From positions 1,302,001-1,366,000 of the forward strand of contig OZ246020.1 in assembly GCA_965230795.1 (NCBI GenBank): a stretch of DNA of 64,000 nt, given 5' to 3'. A model generated the notes under the pieces. That model was not told the DNA's origin, did no database searches, and saw nothing but the letters and a program-made list of their open reading frames with translations. This stretch comes from PZPK01 sp965230795 (lineage in GTDB: Bacteria > Pseudomonadota > Gammaproteobacteria > Pseudomonadales > Oleiphilaceae). The position numbers and the translations under genes were made by a program. This document shows, one piece after another, positions 26,723 through 34,492 of this stretch (position 1 is the stretch's first letter; each line of letters opens with the position of its first letter).

Positions 26723-27055
26723 ATGTTGAATCAAGAATCATGCGAAGCATGCCGTGCGGATGCGCCCACGGTTGGATCGGAGCAAGCCAAAAGCTTGTTA
26801 GGAGAGATTCCAGACTGGCAATTGATTCAGGAAGAGGGTGTTGACCAGTTGATGCGGCAGTTCAAGTTCAGGAATTTCGTCGAAGCCATGGCGTTTGCGA
26901 ATGAGGTTGGTGAACTGGCTGAATCGGAGGGGCATCACCCAAAAATCATAGTAGAGTGGGGAAGGGTGCAGGTGTTCTGGTGGACGCACAAGATCAGGGG
27001 GCTGCATCGCAATGACTTTATTATGGCAGCCAGAACAGACGGCTTGCTGGACTAG
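26723..27055 (+). CDS. phhB: Pterin-4a-carbinolamine dehydratase
   Basis: A 110-residue enzyme that dehydrates 4a-hydroxytetrahydrobiopterin after aromatic amino-acid hydroxylation. The family motif is GHHPKI (H71, H72) with WTHKIRGLHRND downstream. The frame runs back to 26666, but AGGAGG six bases before ATG 26723 and the family length (about 110-118) decide the start. The hydroxylase partner phhA is not in the window, so the local role may be the moonlighting or generic pterin function. It lies 83 bases after fumA and 46 before purU. Confidence 0.9.
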   Translation: MLNQESCEACRADAPTVGSEQAKSLLGEIPDWQLIQEEGVDQLMRQFKFRNFVEAMAFANEVGELAESEGHHPKIIVEWGRVQVFWWTHKIRGLHRNDFIMAARTDGLLD

Positions 27056-27101
27056 TTTCGGGCAGGCCGTGAGCAACACAGTAAATAGAAGTAGTAGTTG
27101 A

Positions 27102-27956
27102 ATGGAACGAACATATCGCTTGGTGGTGTCCTGCCCCGATAGAACGGGAATCGTCGCGAAAGTCAGTAATTTTCTGGCCACATACAATGGCTGGATTACC
27201 GAAGCCAGTTACCATGCGGATCAGCAGAATGGCTGGTTCTTTATGCGTAATGAAATCAAAGCCAGCTCACTGCCGTTTGAACTGGATGCGTTCAAAACCG
27301 TGTTTGAGCCAATTGCCAGGGAATTTTCCATGAAGTGGAAAATTTCCGATTCCTATCGCAAGCCGCGAGTGGTTTTGATGGCGTCGAAGGAGTCGCACTG
27401 TCTGGCGGACATTCTTCACCGTTGGCACAGTGGTGAGCTCAATGCAGAAATTGTGGCGGTTATTGCCAATCATGAAGACCTGCGGCGAATGGTGGAGTGG
27501 CACGAGATTCCCTATCACTGTGTTCCGGTCAGCAAGGAAGACAAGGAACGCTCATTCGCTGAGGTGGAATCCCTGATAGATGAGTACCAGGCCGATGTGG
27601 TTGTGTTGGCGCGATACATGCAAATTTTGCCGCCCGCTTTGTGTGAGCGTTATGCAGGTAAAGTGATCAATATTCATCATAGCTTTCTGCCGTCCTTCGC
27701 CGGAGCCAAACCATACCATCAGGCTTACAATAGGGGGGTCAAGTTGATTGGCGCGACCTGTCACTATGTCACTCAGGATCTCGATGAGGGGCCGATTATT
27801 GATCAGGATGTCATTCGCATCAGTCATAGTCATGCCATCGAAGATATGGTGCGCCTGGGTAAGGATGCTGAAAAGACCGTGTTGGCGCGTGGATTGAGAT
27901 TACATCTGGAAGACCGGGTGATTATTCACGAAAACAAAACGGTGGTGTTTGGCTGA
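27102..27956 (+). CDS. purU: Formyltetrahydrofolate deformylase
   Basis: A 284-residue enzyme that hydrolyses 10-formyl-THF to formate and THF, supplying formate for PurT and balancing one-carbon pools. The N-terminal ACT domain (YRLVVSCPDRTGIVAKVS) senses methionine/glycine in E. coli. The C-terminal formyltransferase-like domain has HHSFLPSFAGAKPYHQAY, with the catalytic H and the following D in DLDEGPIIDQD. Length matches E. coli PurU (280). It likely shares a transcript with phhB. Confidence 0.95.
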   Translation: MERTYRLVVSCPDRTGIVAKVSNFLATYNGWITEASYHADQQNGWFFMRNEIKASSLPFELDAFKTVFEPIAREFSMKWKISDSYRKPRVVLMASKESHCLADILHRWHSGELNAEIVAVIANHEDLRRMVEWHEIPYHCVPVSKEDKERSFAEVESLIDEYQADVVVLARYMQILPPALCERYAGKVINIHHSFLPSFAGAKPYHQAYNRGVKLIGATCHYVTQDLDEGPIIDQDVIRISHSHAIEDMVRLGKDAEKTVLARGLRLHLEDRVIIHENKTVVFG

Positions 27957-27997
27957 GAATCAAGGTTTGTAGTCCCGATTAGCCTCTCCGGCGTTGC

Positions 27998-29245
27998 CTA
28001 TTCGTTGCAGACCTGGTTGCCGCCGTCATTTCTGGCGGTATACAGTCGATTGTCGGCTTGGGTCAGTAACTCGATAAGGTTGGCTTCGTTATCGGATGTC
28101 ACACCGGCTGAAATGGTGAAATTGAAGTTAAGATCTTCCATTAACACAATATGATCCTCAACCAGTTCCCGAAAGCTCTCGACTAGTTTTGTGGTCTGTT
28201 CCAGATTGAGGCCGATCATGAGTATGGCCAGCTCGGCATCGCTGATGCGCGCGTACTGGAAGCGTTCAAATGCACGAGGCAGCAGATTTGCCAGGGTTTT
28301 GAGTGTGGCTTCTGTGGCATCCAGTCCGTACTTGTCCTGCAGTTGATTAAGCTCGTCAATGGCAATGATCGCCAGGCTGACTGGGCTTCCTTTTGATTGT
28401 GCCTTATCCAGTTCCAGCACCCCATCTTCGAAAAATTTGCGTTTGTTCGGCAGCCCCGTCATGTAGTCGTGATAGGCCATATGTTTCATGGTTTGCAGGT
28501 ATTCCATGCTTTCGATGTCGTGCAGGATGCGGCAAAAGAATTCTTCGTGGCTGAAAGGCTTGGTAAGAAAGTCATTGGCCCCGTTTTTGATAAATTTGGC
28601 CGACAGTTTGCTATCCCCTTCGCCAGATAGTCCCACAATGATCAGTTCGTTGAATGCGATATCCTTGCGAATGTTTCGAACCAGATCGAAACCATTCATG
28701 CGCGGCATGTTGTAGTCAGTGATCAGCATGCTGAAGCTGCGGTCTGCCTGCAGTTTTTTCAGGGCAGTATCGCCGTCATCGGCAGTCTCGACCTGAAACA
28801 GGTGTGTTTTCAGCAGGCCTGCAATGTAATTCCGGGACATGGATGAGTCATCTGCGACGAGGATCTTGATGTTCTGGTTTTTGTGGAGTCGCTTGATCAG
28901 CTTGATAACGTATTCGTAGGAAAAGCGGCTTTCCTTGACGATGTAGTCAACGATCTTTTTCTCCAGCATGGCGTCGCGACGTGTTTCATCAAAATCGCCA
29001 GTCAAGACGATGGTTGGCAGACCTGCCTTGATCATGTAGTCAACTACTTCACCGTTGGGGGCGTCGGGCAGATTTAGATCGACCACTGCAACAAGGTAGC
29101 TGTCGGAGCCGTTTTGCTCGACCAGTGCGCGTGATTCGGCAAACGATTCGGCAGTGTCGCATTGAAGCTGGCTGTCTGACTTGCTCATATGCTTGATGAT
29201 CTTGGCGACGATGGGGCTGTCTTCGACCAGTAGAAACTTCTTCAT
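27998..29245 (-). CDS. Two-receiver response regulator with degenerate GGDEF domain
   Basis: A 415-residue cytoplasmic signalling protein. Receiver 1 (about residues 1-120) has acceptor D56 in VAVVDLNLPD. Receiver 2 (about 125-245) has D177 in LITDYNMPRMNG with the usual DD pair at 132-133 and K in FLTKPFS. The C-terminal GGDEF-fold domain (about 255-415) begins HDYMTGLPNKRKF, but the signature is SDAEL at 335-339 instead of GGDEF. It should therefore not make c-di-GMP, although it may bind GTP or act as an allosteric or interaction domain. It is monocistronic, facing purU. No histidine kinase lies beside it. Confidence 0.88.
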   Translation of the reverse strand: MKKFLLVEDSPIVAKIIKHMSKSDSQLQCDTAESFAESRALVEQNGSDSYLVAVVDLNLPDAPNGEVVDYMIKAGLPTIVLTGDFDETRRDAMLEKKIVDYIVKESRFSYEYVIKLIKRLHKNQNIKILVADDSSMSRNYIAGLLKTHLFQVETADDGDTALKKLQADRSFSMLITDYNMPRMNGFDLVRNIRKDIAFNELIIVGLSGEGDSKLSAKFIKNGANDFLTKPFSHEEFFCRILHDIESMEYLQTMKHMAYHDYMTGLPNKRKFFEDGVLELDKAQSKGSPVSLAIIAIDELNQLQDKYGLDATEATLKTLANLLPRAFERFQYARISDAELAILMIGLNLEQTTKLVESFRELVEDHIVLMEDLNFNFTISAGVTSDNEANLIELLTQADNRLYTARNDGGNQVCNE

Positions 29246-29349
29246 TGGTGCTCTATGTGCCTGTGAAATGATTATTTATTCCTAAGCTTAGATGCGATTT
29301 TTCCGGGCTCCAGTTTTTTGCGCATAAAGCGCTGCGAATCGGAAGATAA

Positions 29350-29377
29350 TTGGTCACTTTTGCCTGCGGGATATGAT
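29350..29377 (+). promoter_or_regulatory. Promoter of gyrA
   Basis: TTGGTC (29350-29355) and TATGAT (29372-29377) with a 16-base spacer, giving a leader of about 150 bases. Found by eye. Confidence 0.5.
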
Positions 29378-29534
29378 AGTATTGGCAGCTTTGTTTAAGT
29401 CGTGTTACGGCGCATGTCACTGGTCATTTTGGTGGCGATTCCGGTCGGATTGGTGTACTGCATCCGTCGCCTGAAACCCGGGACGACTAATCAGACAAGT
29501 CACAATATTTAGAATAAACAGGAATGCTGTCCAT

Positions 29535-32228
29535 ATGGGTGAGCAAGCAAAAGAAATCCTTCCCGTAAATATCGAAGACGAACTCAAACAATCCTACCTA
29601 GACTACGCCATGAGCGTTATCGTTGGCCGTGCTCTGCCTGATGCGCGAGACGGATTGAAGCCCGTGCATCGTCGCGTACTTTTTGCGATGAGTGAGCTGA
29701 ACAACGATTGGAACAAGGCTTATAAAAAGTCGGCGCGTGTTGTGGGTGATGTGATAGGTAAATATCACCCCCATGGCGATTCTGCAGTTTACGACACCAT
29801 TGTGCGGATGGCGCAGCCCTTTTCGCTTCGTTATACCCTGGTAGACGGACAAGGAAACTTTGGTTCGATTGATGGCGACAACCCGGCGGCCATGCGATAT
29901 ACCGAAATTCGCATGCAGAAGCTTGCGCATTCCCTGCTGGCGGATCTGGAAAAAGAAACCGTCGATTTTGTGCCCAACTACGATGGCACTGAACAGATTC
30001 CTGAAGTACTGCCTACCCGAGTCCCTAACCTGCTGGTCAATGGTTCATCCGGTATTGCCGTTGGTATGGCGACAAATATTCCGCCCCATAACCTGAATGA
30101 AGTGATTTCTGGCTGTCTTGCCCTGATGGAAGATCCCGACATCGATGTGGACAGCTTGATGGAGCATATTCCCGGCCCGGATTTCCCTACGGCGGCCATT
30201 ATCAATGGTCGGGCTGGCATTATAGAAGCGTATCGAAGCGGTCGAGGTAAGATTTATCTGCGGGCCCGCTATGAAGTCGAAACCGAGAAGAACGGTCGTG
30301 AGCGTATCGTCGTTACGGAAATTCCCTACCAGGTGAACAAGGCAAGACTGATTGAGAAAATTGCCGAACTGGTGAAGGAAAAACGCGTGGAGGGTATCTC
30401 TGAACTGCGCGATGAATCCAATAAAGAGGGTATGCGGATAGTCATCGAGCTTCGTCGCGGCGAAGTGCCTGATGTCATCATGAATAATCTCTACGCGCAC
30501 ACTCAGCTGGAAAATGTGTTCGGCATCAATATGGTTGCGCTGGTTGAGGGTGAGCCCAAGACCATCAATCTCAAGCAGGCGCTTGAGATTTTCATCAAGC
30601 ACCGCAGAGAAGTGGTGACCCGCCGAACCATCTTTGAATTGCGTAAAGCCAGGGAGCGAGGGCATGTGCTTGAAGGCTTGACGGTTGCGCTGGCGAATAT
30701 TGATCCGGTTATTGAACTGATCAAGCAGTCTCCAAGTGCAGCTGAAGCCAAAGAAAAACTGCTCGCTCAGGCCTGGGAGCCAGGTGAGGTGCTGGGAATG
30801 CTGGAGCGTGCGGGTGAAAACGCCTGTCGTCCAGACGATCTGGAGCCCCAGTACGGTTTGCGGGATGGCAAGTATTTCCTGTCTCCTGTACAGGCTCAGG
30901 AAATCCTGAACATGCGCTTGCATCGTCTGACCGGTCTGGAAACCGAGAAACTGATCAATGAATACAAGGAAATTCTCGAGAAAATCGCAGAGCTTCTGAA
31001 AATTCTGCAAAGCCCTGAGCGATTGATGGAAGTGATTCGAGAAGAGCTTGAAGCCATAAAAGAAGAATATGGCGATGAGCGTCGCACAGAAATTATGTCC
31101 TCGCGTCGCGACCTGACCGTCGCAGACCTGATTACCGAGGAAGATCTGGTCGTGACTATTTCGCATACCGGCTATGCCAAGACCCAGCCTCTGCAAGATT
31201 ACCAGGCGCAGCGGCGCGGTGGGCGTGGTAAGTCGGCCACGGCCATGAAAGATGAAGACTTTATTGAGAAGTTGCTGGTCGCCAATTCGCACGCAACGAT
31301 CTTGTGTTTCAGTAACCGAGGTAAGGTTTACTGGTTGCGTGTTTTCGAGATTCCCCAGGCAAGTCGCGGTTCCAAGGGGCGGCCAATGGTCAATATCCTG
31401 CCCCTAGGCGAAGGAGAGCGGATTACGACCTTCCTGCCGGTTAACGAGTATTCGGAAGGACACTTCGTCTTCATGGCGACAGAGCAGGGCACGGTCAAGA
31501 AAACACCATTGCCTAACTTTTCGAGACCACGTACCTCCGGTCTGATTGCTCTGGGGCTTGATGAAGGGGACCGTCTGATCGGTGCCGCTATCACTGACGG
31601 CGAGCAGGACATTATGCTCATGGCCAGTTCCGGCAAAATGATTCGCTTCAAAGAGTCCGACGTGCGCGCGATGGGGCGTACTGCTCGCGGTGTTCGAGGG
31701 ATTCGAATCGCGCCGGAGCAACGGGTGGTTTCTCTGATTATTCCTGAAGAGCAGGGTTTGTTGCTGGTAGCCAGTGAAAACGGCTATGGCAAGCGTACGC
31801 GTCTGGATGAATTCTCGGTCATCAATCGGGGTGGTCAGGGTGTGATTGCGATGCAGTGTTCCGAGCGCAACGGTGCATTGGTTGCCGCAGTGCAGGTGTT
31901 CGAGGGCGATGAGTTGATGCTGATCTCCGACAAGGGAACGCTGGTTCGTACCCGCACGGAAGAAGTTTCCGTTCTGGGGAGAAATACCCAGGGGGTTCGT
32001 CTCATCAAACTTTCCCAGGAAGATGAGCGTTTGGTCGGGGTTGAGCGTATTGAAGAGCCCTCGGAAGAGGAGGCTTTGGATGGGGAGTCAGGGGATGGTG
32101 CACAGTCCGCAGAAGGCTCTCAACTGGCGGAAGGCTCTTCATCAGCAGAAGGCTCTCAACAGGCTGATGGCTCTCAACAGGCTGATGGCACTGAAGACGA
32201 CGCTTCCGATGGTGAAGCACTCCACTAA
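29535..32228 (+). CDS. gyrA: DNA gyrase subunit A
   Basis: An 897-residue subunit of the type II topoisomerase that introduces negative supercoils. Catalytic tyrosine Y122 is in AAMRYTEIR. In the quinolone-determining region S83 and D87 are the wild-type residues. The GyrA-box QRRGGRG opens the C-terminal DNA-wrapping pinwheel. Past the pinwheel the tail is acidic and built of five 18-bp repeats (see separate entry), longer than the short tail of E. coli GyrA (875 residues). ATG 29535 gives MGEQAKEILPVNIEDEL, in register with E. coli numbering. Confidence 0.98.
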   Translation: MGEQAKEILPVNIEDELKQSYLDYAMSVIVGRALPDARDGLKPVHRRVLFAMSELNNDWNKAYKKSARVVGDVIGKYHPHGDSAVYDTIVRMAQPFSLRYTLVDGQGNFGSIDGDNPAAMRYTEIRMQKLAHSLLADLEKETVDFVPNYDGTEQIPEVLPTRVPNLLVNGSSGIAVGMATNIPPHNLNEVISGCLALMEDPDIDVDSLMEHIPGPDFPTAAIINGRAGIIEAYRSGRGKIYLRARYEVETEKNGRERIVVTEIPYQVNKARLIEKIAELVKEKRVEGISELRDESNKEGMRIVIELRRGEVPDVIMNNLYAHTQLENVFGINMVALVEGEPKTINLKQALEIFIKHRREVVTRRTIFELRKARERGHVLEGLTVALANIDPVIELIKQSPSAAEAKEKLLAQAWEPGEVLGMLERAGENACRPDDLEPQYGLRDGKYFLSPVQAQEILNMRLHRLTGLETEKLINEYKEILEKIAELLKILQSPERLMEVIREELEAIKEEYGDERRTEIMSSRRDLTVADLITEEDLVVTISHTGYAKTQPLQDYQAQRRGGRGKSATAMKDEDFIEKLLVANSHATILCFSNRGKVYWLRVFEIPQASRGSKGRPMVNILPLGEGERITTFLPVNEYSEGHFVFMATEQGTVKKTPLPNFSRPRTSGLIALGLDEGDRLIGAAITDGEQDIMLMASSGKMIRFKESDVRAMGRTARGVRGIRIAPEQRVVSLIIPEEQGLLLVASENGYGKRTRLDEFSVINRGGQGVIAMQCSERNGALVAAVQVFEGDELMLISDKGTLVRTRTEEVSVLGRNTQGVRLIKLSQEDERLVGVERIEEPSEEEALDGESGDGAQSAEGSQLAEGSSSAEGSQQADGSQQADGTEDDASDGEALH
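32100..32189 (+). repeat. Five 18-bp tandem repeats coding the GyrA C-terminal tail
   Basis: In-frame units of six codons, consensus S-x-x-A-E/D-G (AQSAEG, SQLAEG, SSSAEG, SQQADG, SQQADG). The last two units are nearly identical in DNA. Length in multiples of three keeps the frame if copy number changes. Confidence 0.9.
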
Positions 32229-32249
32229 ATCGCAGGCGGATGAGTTGTC

Positions 32250-33347
32250 ATGACAGATGAAACCAAAGCACTCGGCGTCCTGCGTGATCAGATTGATCAG
32301 ATTGATCGACAGATTCAGGAACTGATTAATCAGCGGGCTTCCTGTGCCCAAAAAGTGGCCGAAGTTAAACAGAAAGCTTCTGGCGGCAAGGATGTGCAAT
32401 ATTATCGCCCTGAACGCGAAGCACAGGTGTTGCGCCAGGTGATGGAGCGTAATTCCGGGCCCTTACCGAATGAAGATATGGGAAGGCTGTTCCGGGAGAT
32501 CATGTCCTGCTGTCTGGCACTGGAAAAGCCGATGAACGTGGCGTTTCTGGGTCCGGAAGGCACCTTTACCCATGCGGCGGCCTTAAAGCACTTTGGGCAT
32601 TTCGTTTCGGCTCAGCCGCTGGCGGCCATTGATGAGGTGTTTCGCGAAGTTGAGTCCGGTCAGGCCAACTATGGCGTGGTGCCAGTGGAGAATTCCACAG
32701 AAGGCATGGTCAATCACACGCTCGACAGCTTTGTCGATTCACCTCTCTATATTTCCGGCGAAGTGAAACTGCGAATTCATCACCATTTACTTTCTGCCAA
32801 GACCCTCGAGCTCGGCAAAATCAAGCGGATTTACGCGCATCAACAATCGTTGGCCCAATGTCGAAAGTGGCTGGATTCCCACTGTGCGCAAGTTGAACGG
32901 GTATCCGTCGCAAGCAATGCTGAAGCAGCTCGTCTTGCGACCCAGGAAGAGGGAGTAGCTGCAATCGCCGGAGACATGGCGGCTGAACGCTATGGACTGC
33001 TGAAGCTTTCCCAAAATATTGAAGATCGACCAGACAACACGACGCGTTTTCTGGTGGTTGGTGACAAAGTTGTGCCTGCCAGCGGTCAGGATAAAACCTC
33101 TTTGCTGGTATCGGTAAAAAACAAGCCTGGCGCACTGTATCACGTTCTTGAGCCCTTTCATCGTCACGACATCAGTCTGACACGTCTGGAAACGCGTCCC
33201 TCGCATACGGGTACATGGGCCTATGTTTTTTATATTGATTTTGAAGGCCACATTGATGATGAGCGGGTAAAGGCTGTCATCAGTGAGATCTCACCTGATG
33301 CTGTCGAAATCAAACATCTTGGTTCGTACCCTGTAGGTGTCTTGTAG
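32250..33347 (+). CDS. pheA: Chorismate mutase / prephenate dehydratase (P-protein)
   Basis: A 365-residue bifunctional enzyme for phenylalanine synthesis. The N-terminal AroQ chorismate mutase helix bundle occupies about residues 1-95 (LRDQIDQIDRQIQELI; R and K of the active site present). The prephenate dehydratase domain spans about 97-275, with the TRF motif in DNTTRFLVVG. A C-terminal ACT regulatory domain has SLTRLETRPS, which binds phenylalanine for feedback inhibition. It directly follows gyrA (21-base gap); in pseudomonads serC lies between. It leads the operon pheA-hisC-tyrA/aroA-cmk. Confidence 0.96.
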   Translation: MTDETKALGVLRDQIDQIDRQIQELINQRASCAQKVAEVKQKASGGKDVQYYRPEREAQVLRQVMERNSGPLPNEDMGRLFREIMSCCLALEKPMNVAFLGPEGTFTHAAALKHFGHFVSAQPLAAIDEVFREVESGQANYGVVPVENSTEGMVNHTLDSFVDSPLYISGEVKLRIHHHLLSAKTLELGKIKRIYAHQQSLAQCRKWLDSHCAQVERVSVASNAEAARLATQEEGVAAIAGDMAAERYGLLKLSQNIEDRPDNTTRFLVVGDKVVPASGQDKTSLLVSVKNKPGALYHVLEPFHRHDISLTRLETRPSHTGTWAYVFYIDFEGHIDDERVKAVISEISPDAVEIKHLGSYPVGVL

Positions 33348-33376
33348 GAAAACAATCAGAAAACAGGAATTGGATT

Positions 33377-34492
33377 ATGGGAGACCTGAGTCGTTCTTCT
33401 TGCGATTACATTGCGCTGGCGACCTCTGGAGTCAGAGGACTCCATCCTTACTCTCCGGGCAAGCCCGTTTCGGAGTTGGAACGCGAACTGGGTATACGGA
33501 ATATCGTCAAGCTTGCCAGCAATGAGAATCCTCTGGGTCCCAGTGAACTGGCGACCTCGGCGATTTCGGGTGTGTTGTCTGAACTGACGCGTTATCCCGA
33601 TGGTAGTGGCTATCAGCTCAAGCAAGCATTGAAGACACATTGTGGTGCGCTCGTGGAAGGCATAACTCTGGGGAACGGTTCCAATGATGTGCTGGATTTG
33701 ATTACCCGGGCGTATGCGGGTCCCCATGACGAGGTGATTTATTCGCAGTATGCGTTTGCTGTATATGCTTTGTCGACGCAAGCGGTGGGCGCCAGGGCGG
33801 TGGTGGCGCCGGCGTGGAACTGGGGCCATGACCTGGACGCCATGTTCGCAGCCATCACTGATCAAACCAAATTGATTTTTATTGCCAATCCTAATAATCC
33901 TACGGGAACCGCCATTGCTCAGGAAGCGCTGCTCGACTTTCTCAACCGGGTACCTGAGAGGGTGATTGTGGTGCTGGATGAAGCTTACTGCGAATATATT
34001 GATGACCCTGACTTTCCAAATGGGCTCGATCTGCTCGCGCAATTTCCCAATCTCATTGTCACGAGAACCTTTTCCAAAGCCTGGGGGCTGGCTTCTTTGA
34101 GGGTCGGCTACTCTGTGTCATCACCGGAGATCGCCAATATTCTCAACCGGGTAAGACATCCTTTCAATGTTAACAGTTTTGCCCTGGCAGCTGCTGAGGC
34201 GGTGCTGAAGGATTCGGCTTATCTTGCAAAAGGTTGTCGTATCAATTCAGAGGGTATGGCCCAGTTGGAGAAGGGCTTTGACTCCCTTGGGCTGGAGTAC
34301 ATTCCCTCAAAAGGTAACTTCATTTGTGTTGATGTGCGGCGCGATGGAGGTGAGGTTTATCAGCAGCTTCTGTCTAAAGGGGTGATTGTGCGTCCCGTTG
34401 GCAACTATGGCATGCCGAATCATTTAAGGATTTCAATTGGCTTGGTCGAAGAGAATGAGCGTTTTCTTACTGCCCTGAAAGAGGTTTTATGA
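33377..34492 (+). CDS. hisC: Histidinol-phosphate / aromatic aminotransferase
   Basis: A 371-residue PLP-dependent class I/II aminotransferase. The cofactor lysine is K234 in RTFSKAWGLA. The phosphate-binding R is in GLASLRVGYS, with the conserved LASNENPLGPS near the N-terminus. Within the aromatic operon this copy (hisC2 of Pseudomonas) probably transaminates imidazole-acetol phosphate and also prephenate or phenylpyruvate. An AGGA site lies nine bases before ATG 33377. The stop overlaps tyrA-aroA by four bases. Confidence 0.93.
   Translation: MGDLSRSSCDYIALATSGVRGLHPYSPGKPVSELERELGIRNIVKLASNENPLGPSELATSAISGVLSELTRYPDGSGYQLKQALKTHCGALVEGITLGNGSNDVLDLITRAYAGPHDEVIYSQYAFAVYALSTQAVGARAVVAPAWNWGHDLDAMFAAITDQTKLIFIANPNNPTGTAIAQEALLDFLNRVPERVIVVLDEAYCEYIDDPDFPNGLDLLAQFPNLIVTRTFSKAWGLASLRVGYSVSSPEIANILNRVRHPFNVNSFALAAAEAVLKDSAYLAKGCRINSEGMAQLEKGFDSLGLEYIPSKGNFICVDVRRDGGEVYQQLLSKGVIVRPVGNYGMPNHLRISIGLVEENERFLTALKEVL

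Noticed and set aside
30045..31292. Long antisense open frame (415 codons) inside gyrA
   Set aside because: Shadow of the strongly biased gyrA coding frame; histidine- and phenylalanine-rich without family features.
32277..32310. Direct repeats GATCAGATT at the start of pheA
   Set aside because: They encode the D-Q-I-D-Q-I-D pattern conserved in AroQ chorismate mutases, so function explains them.
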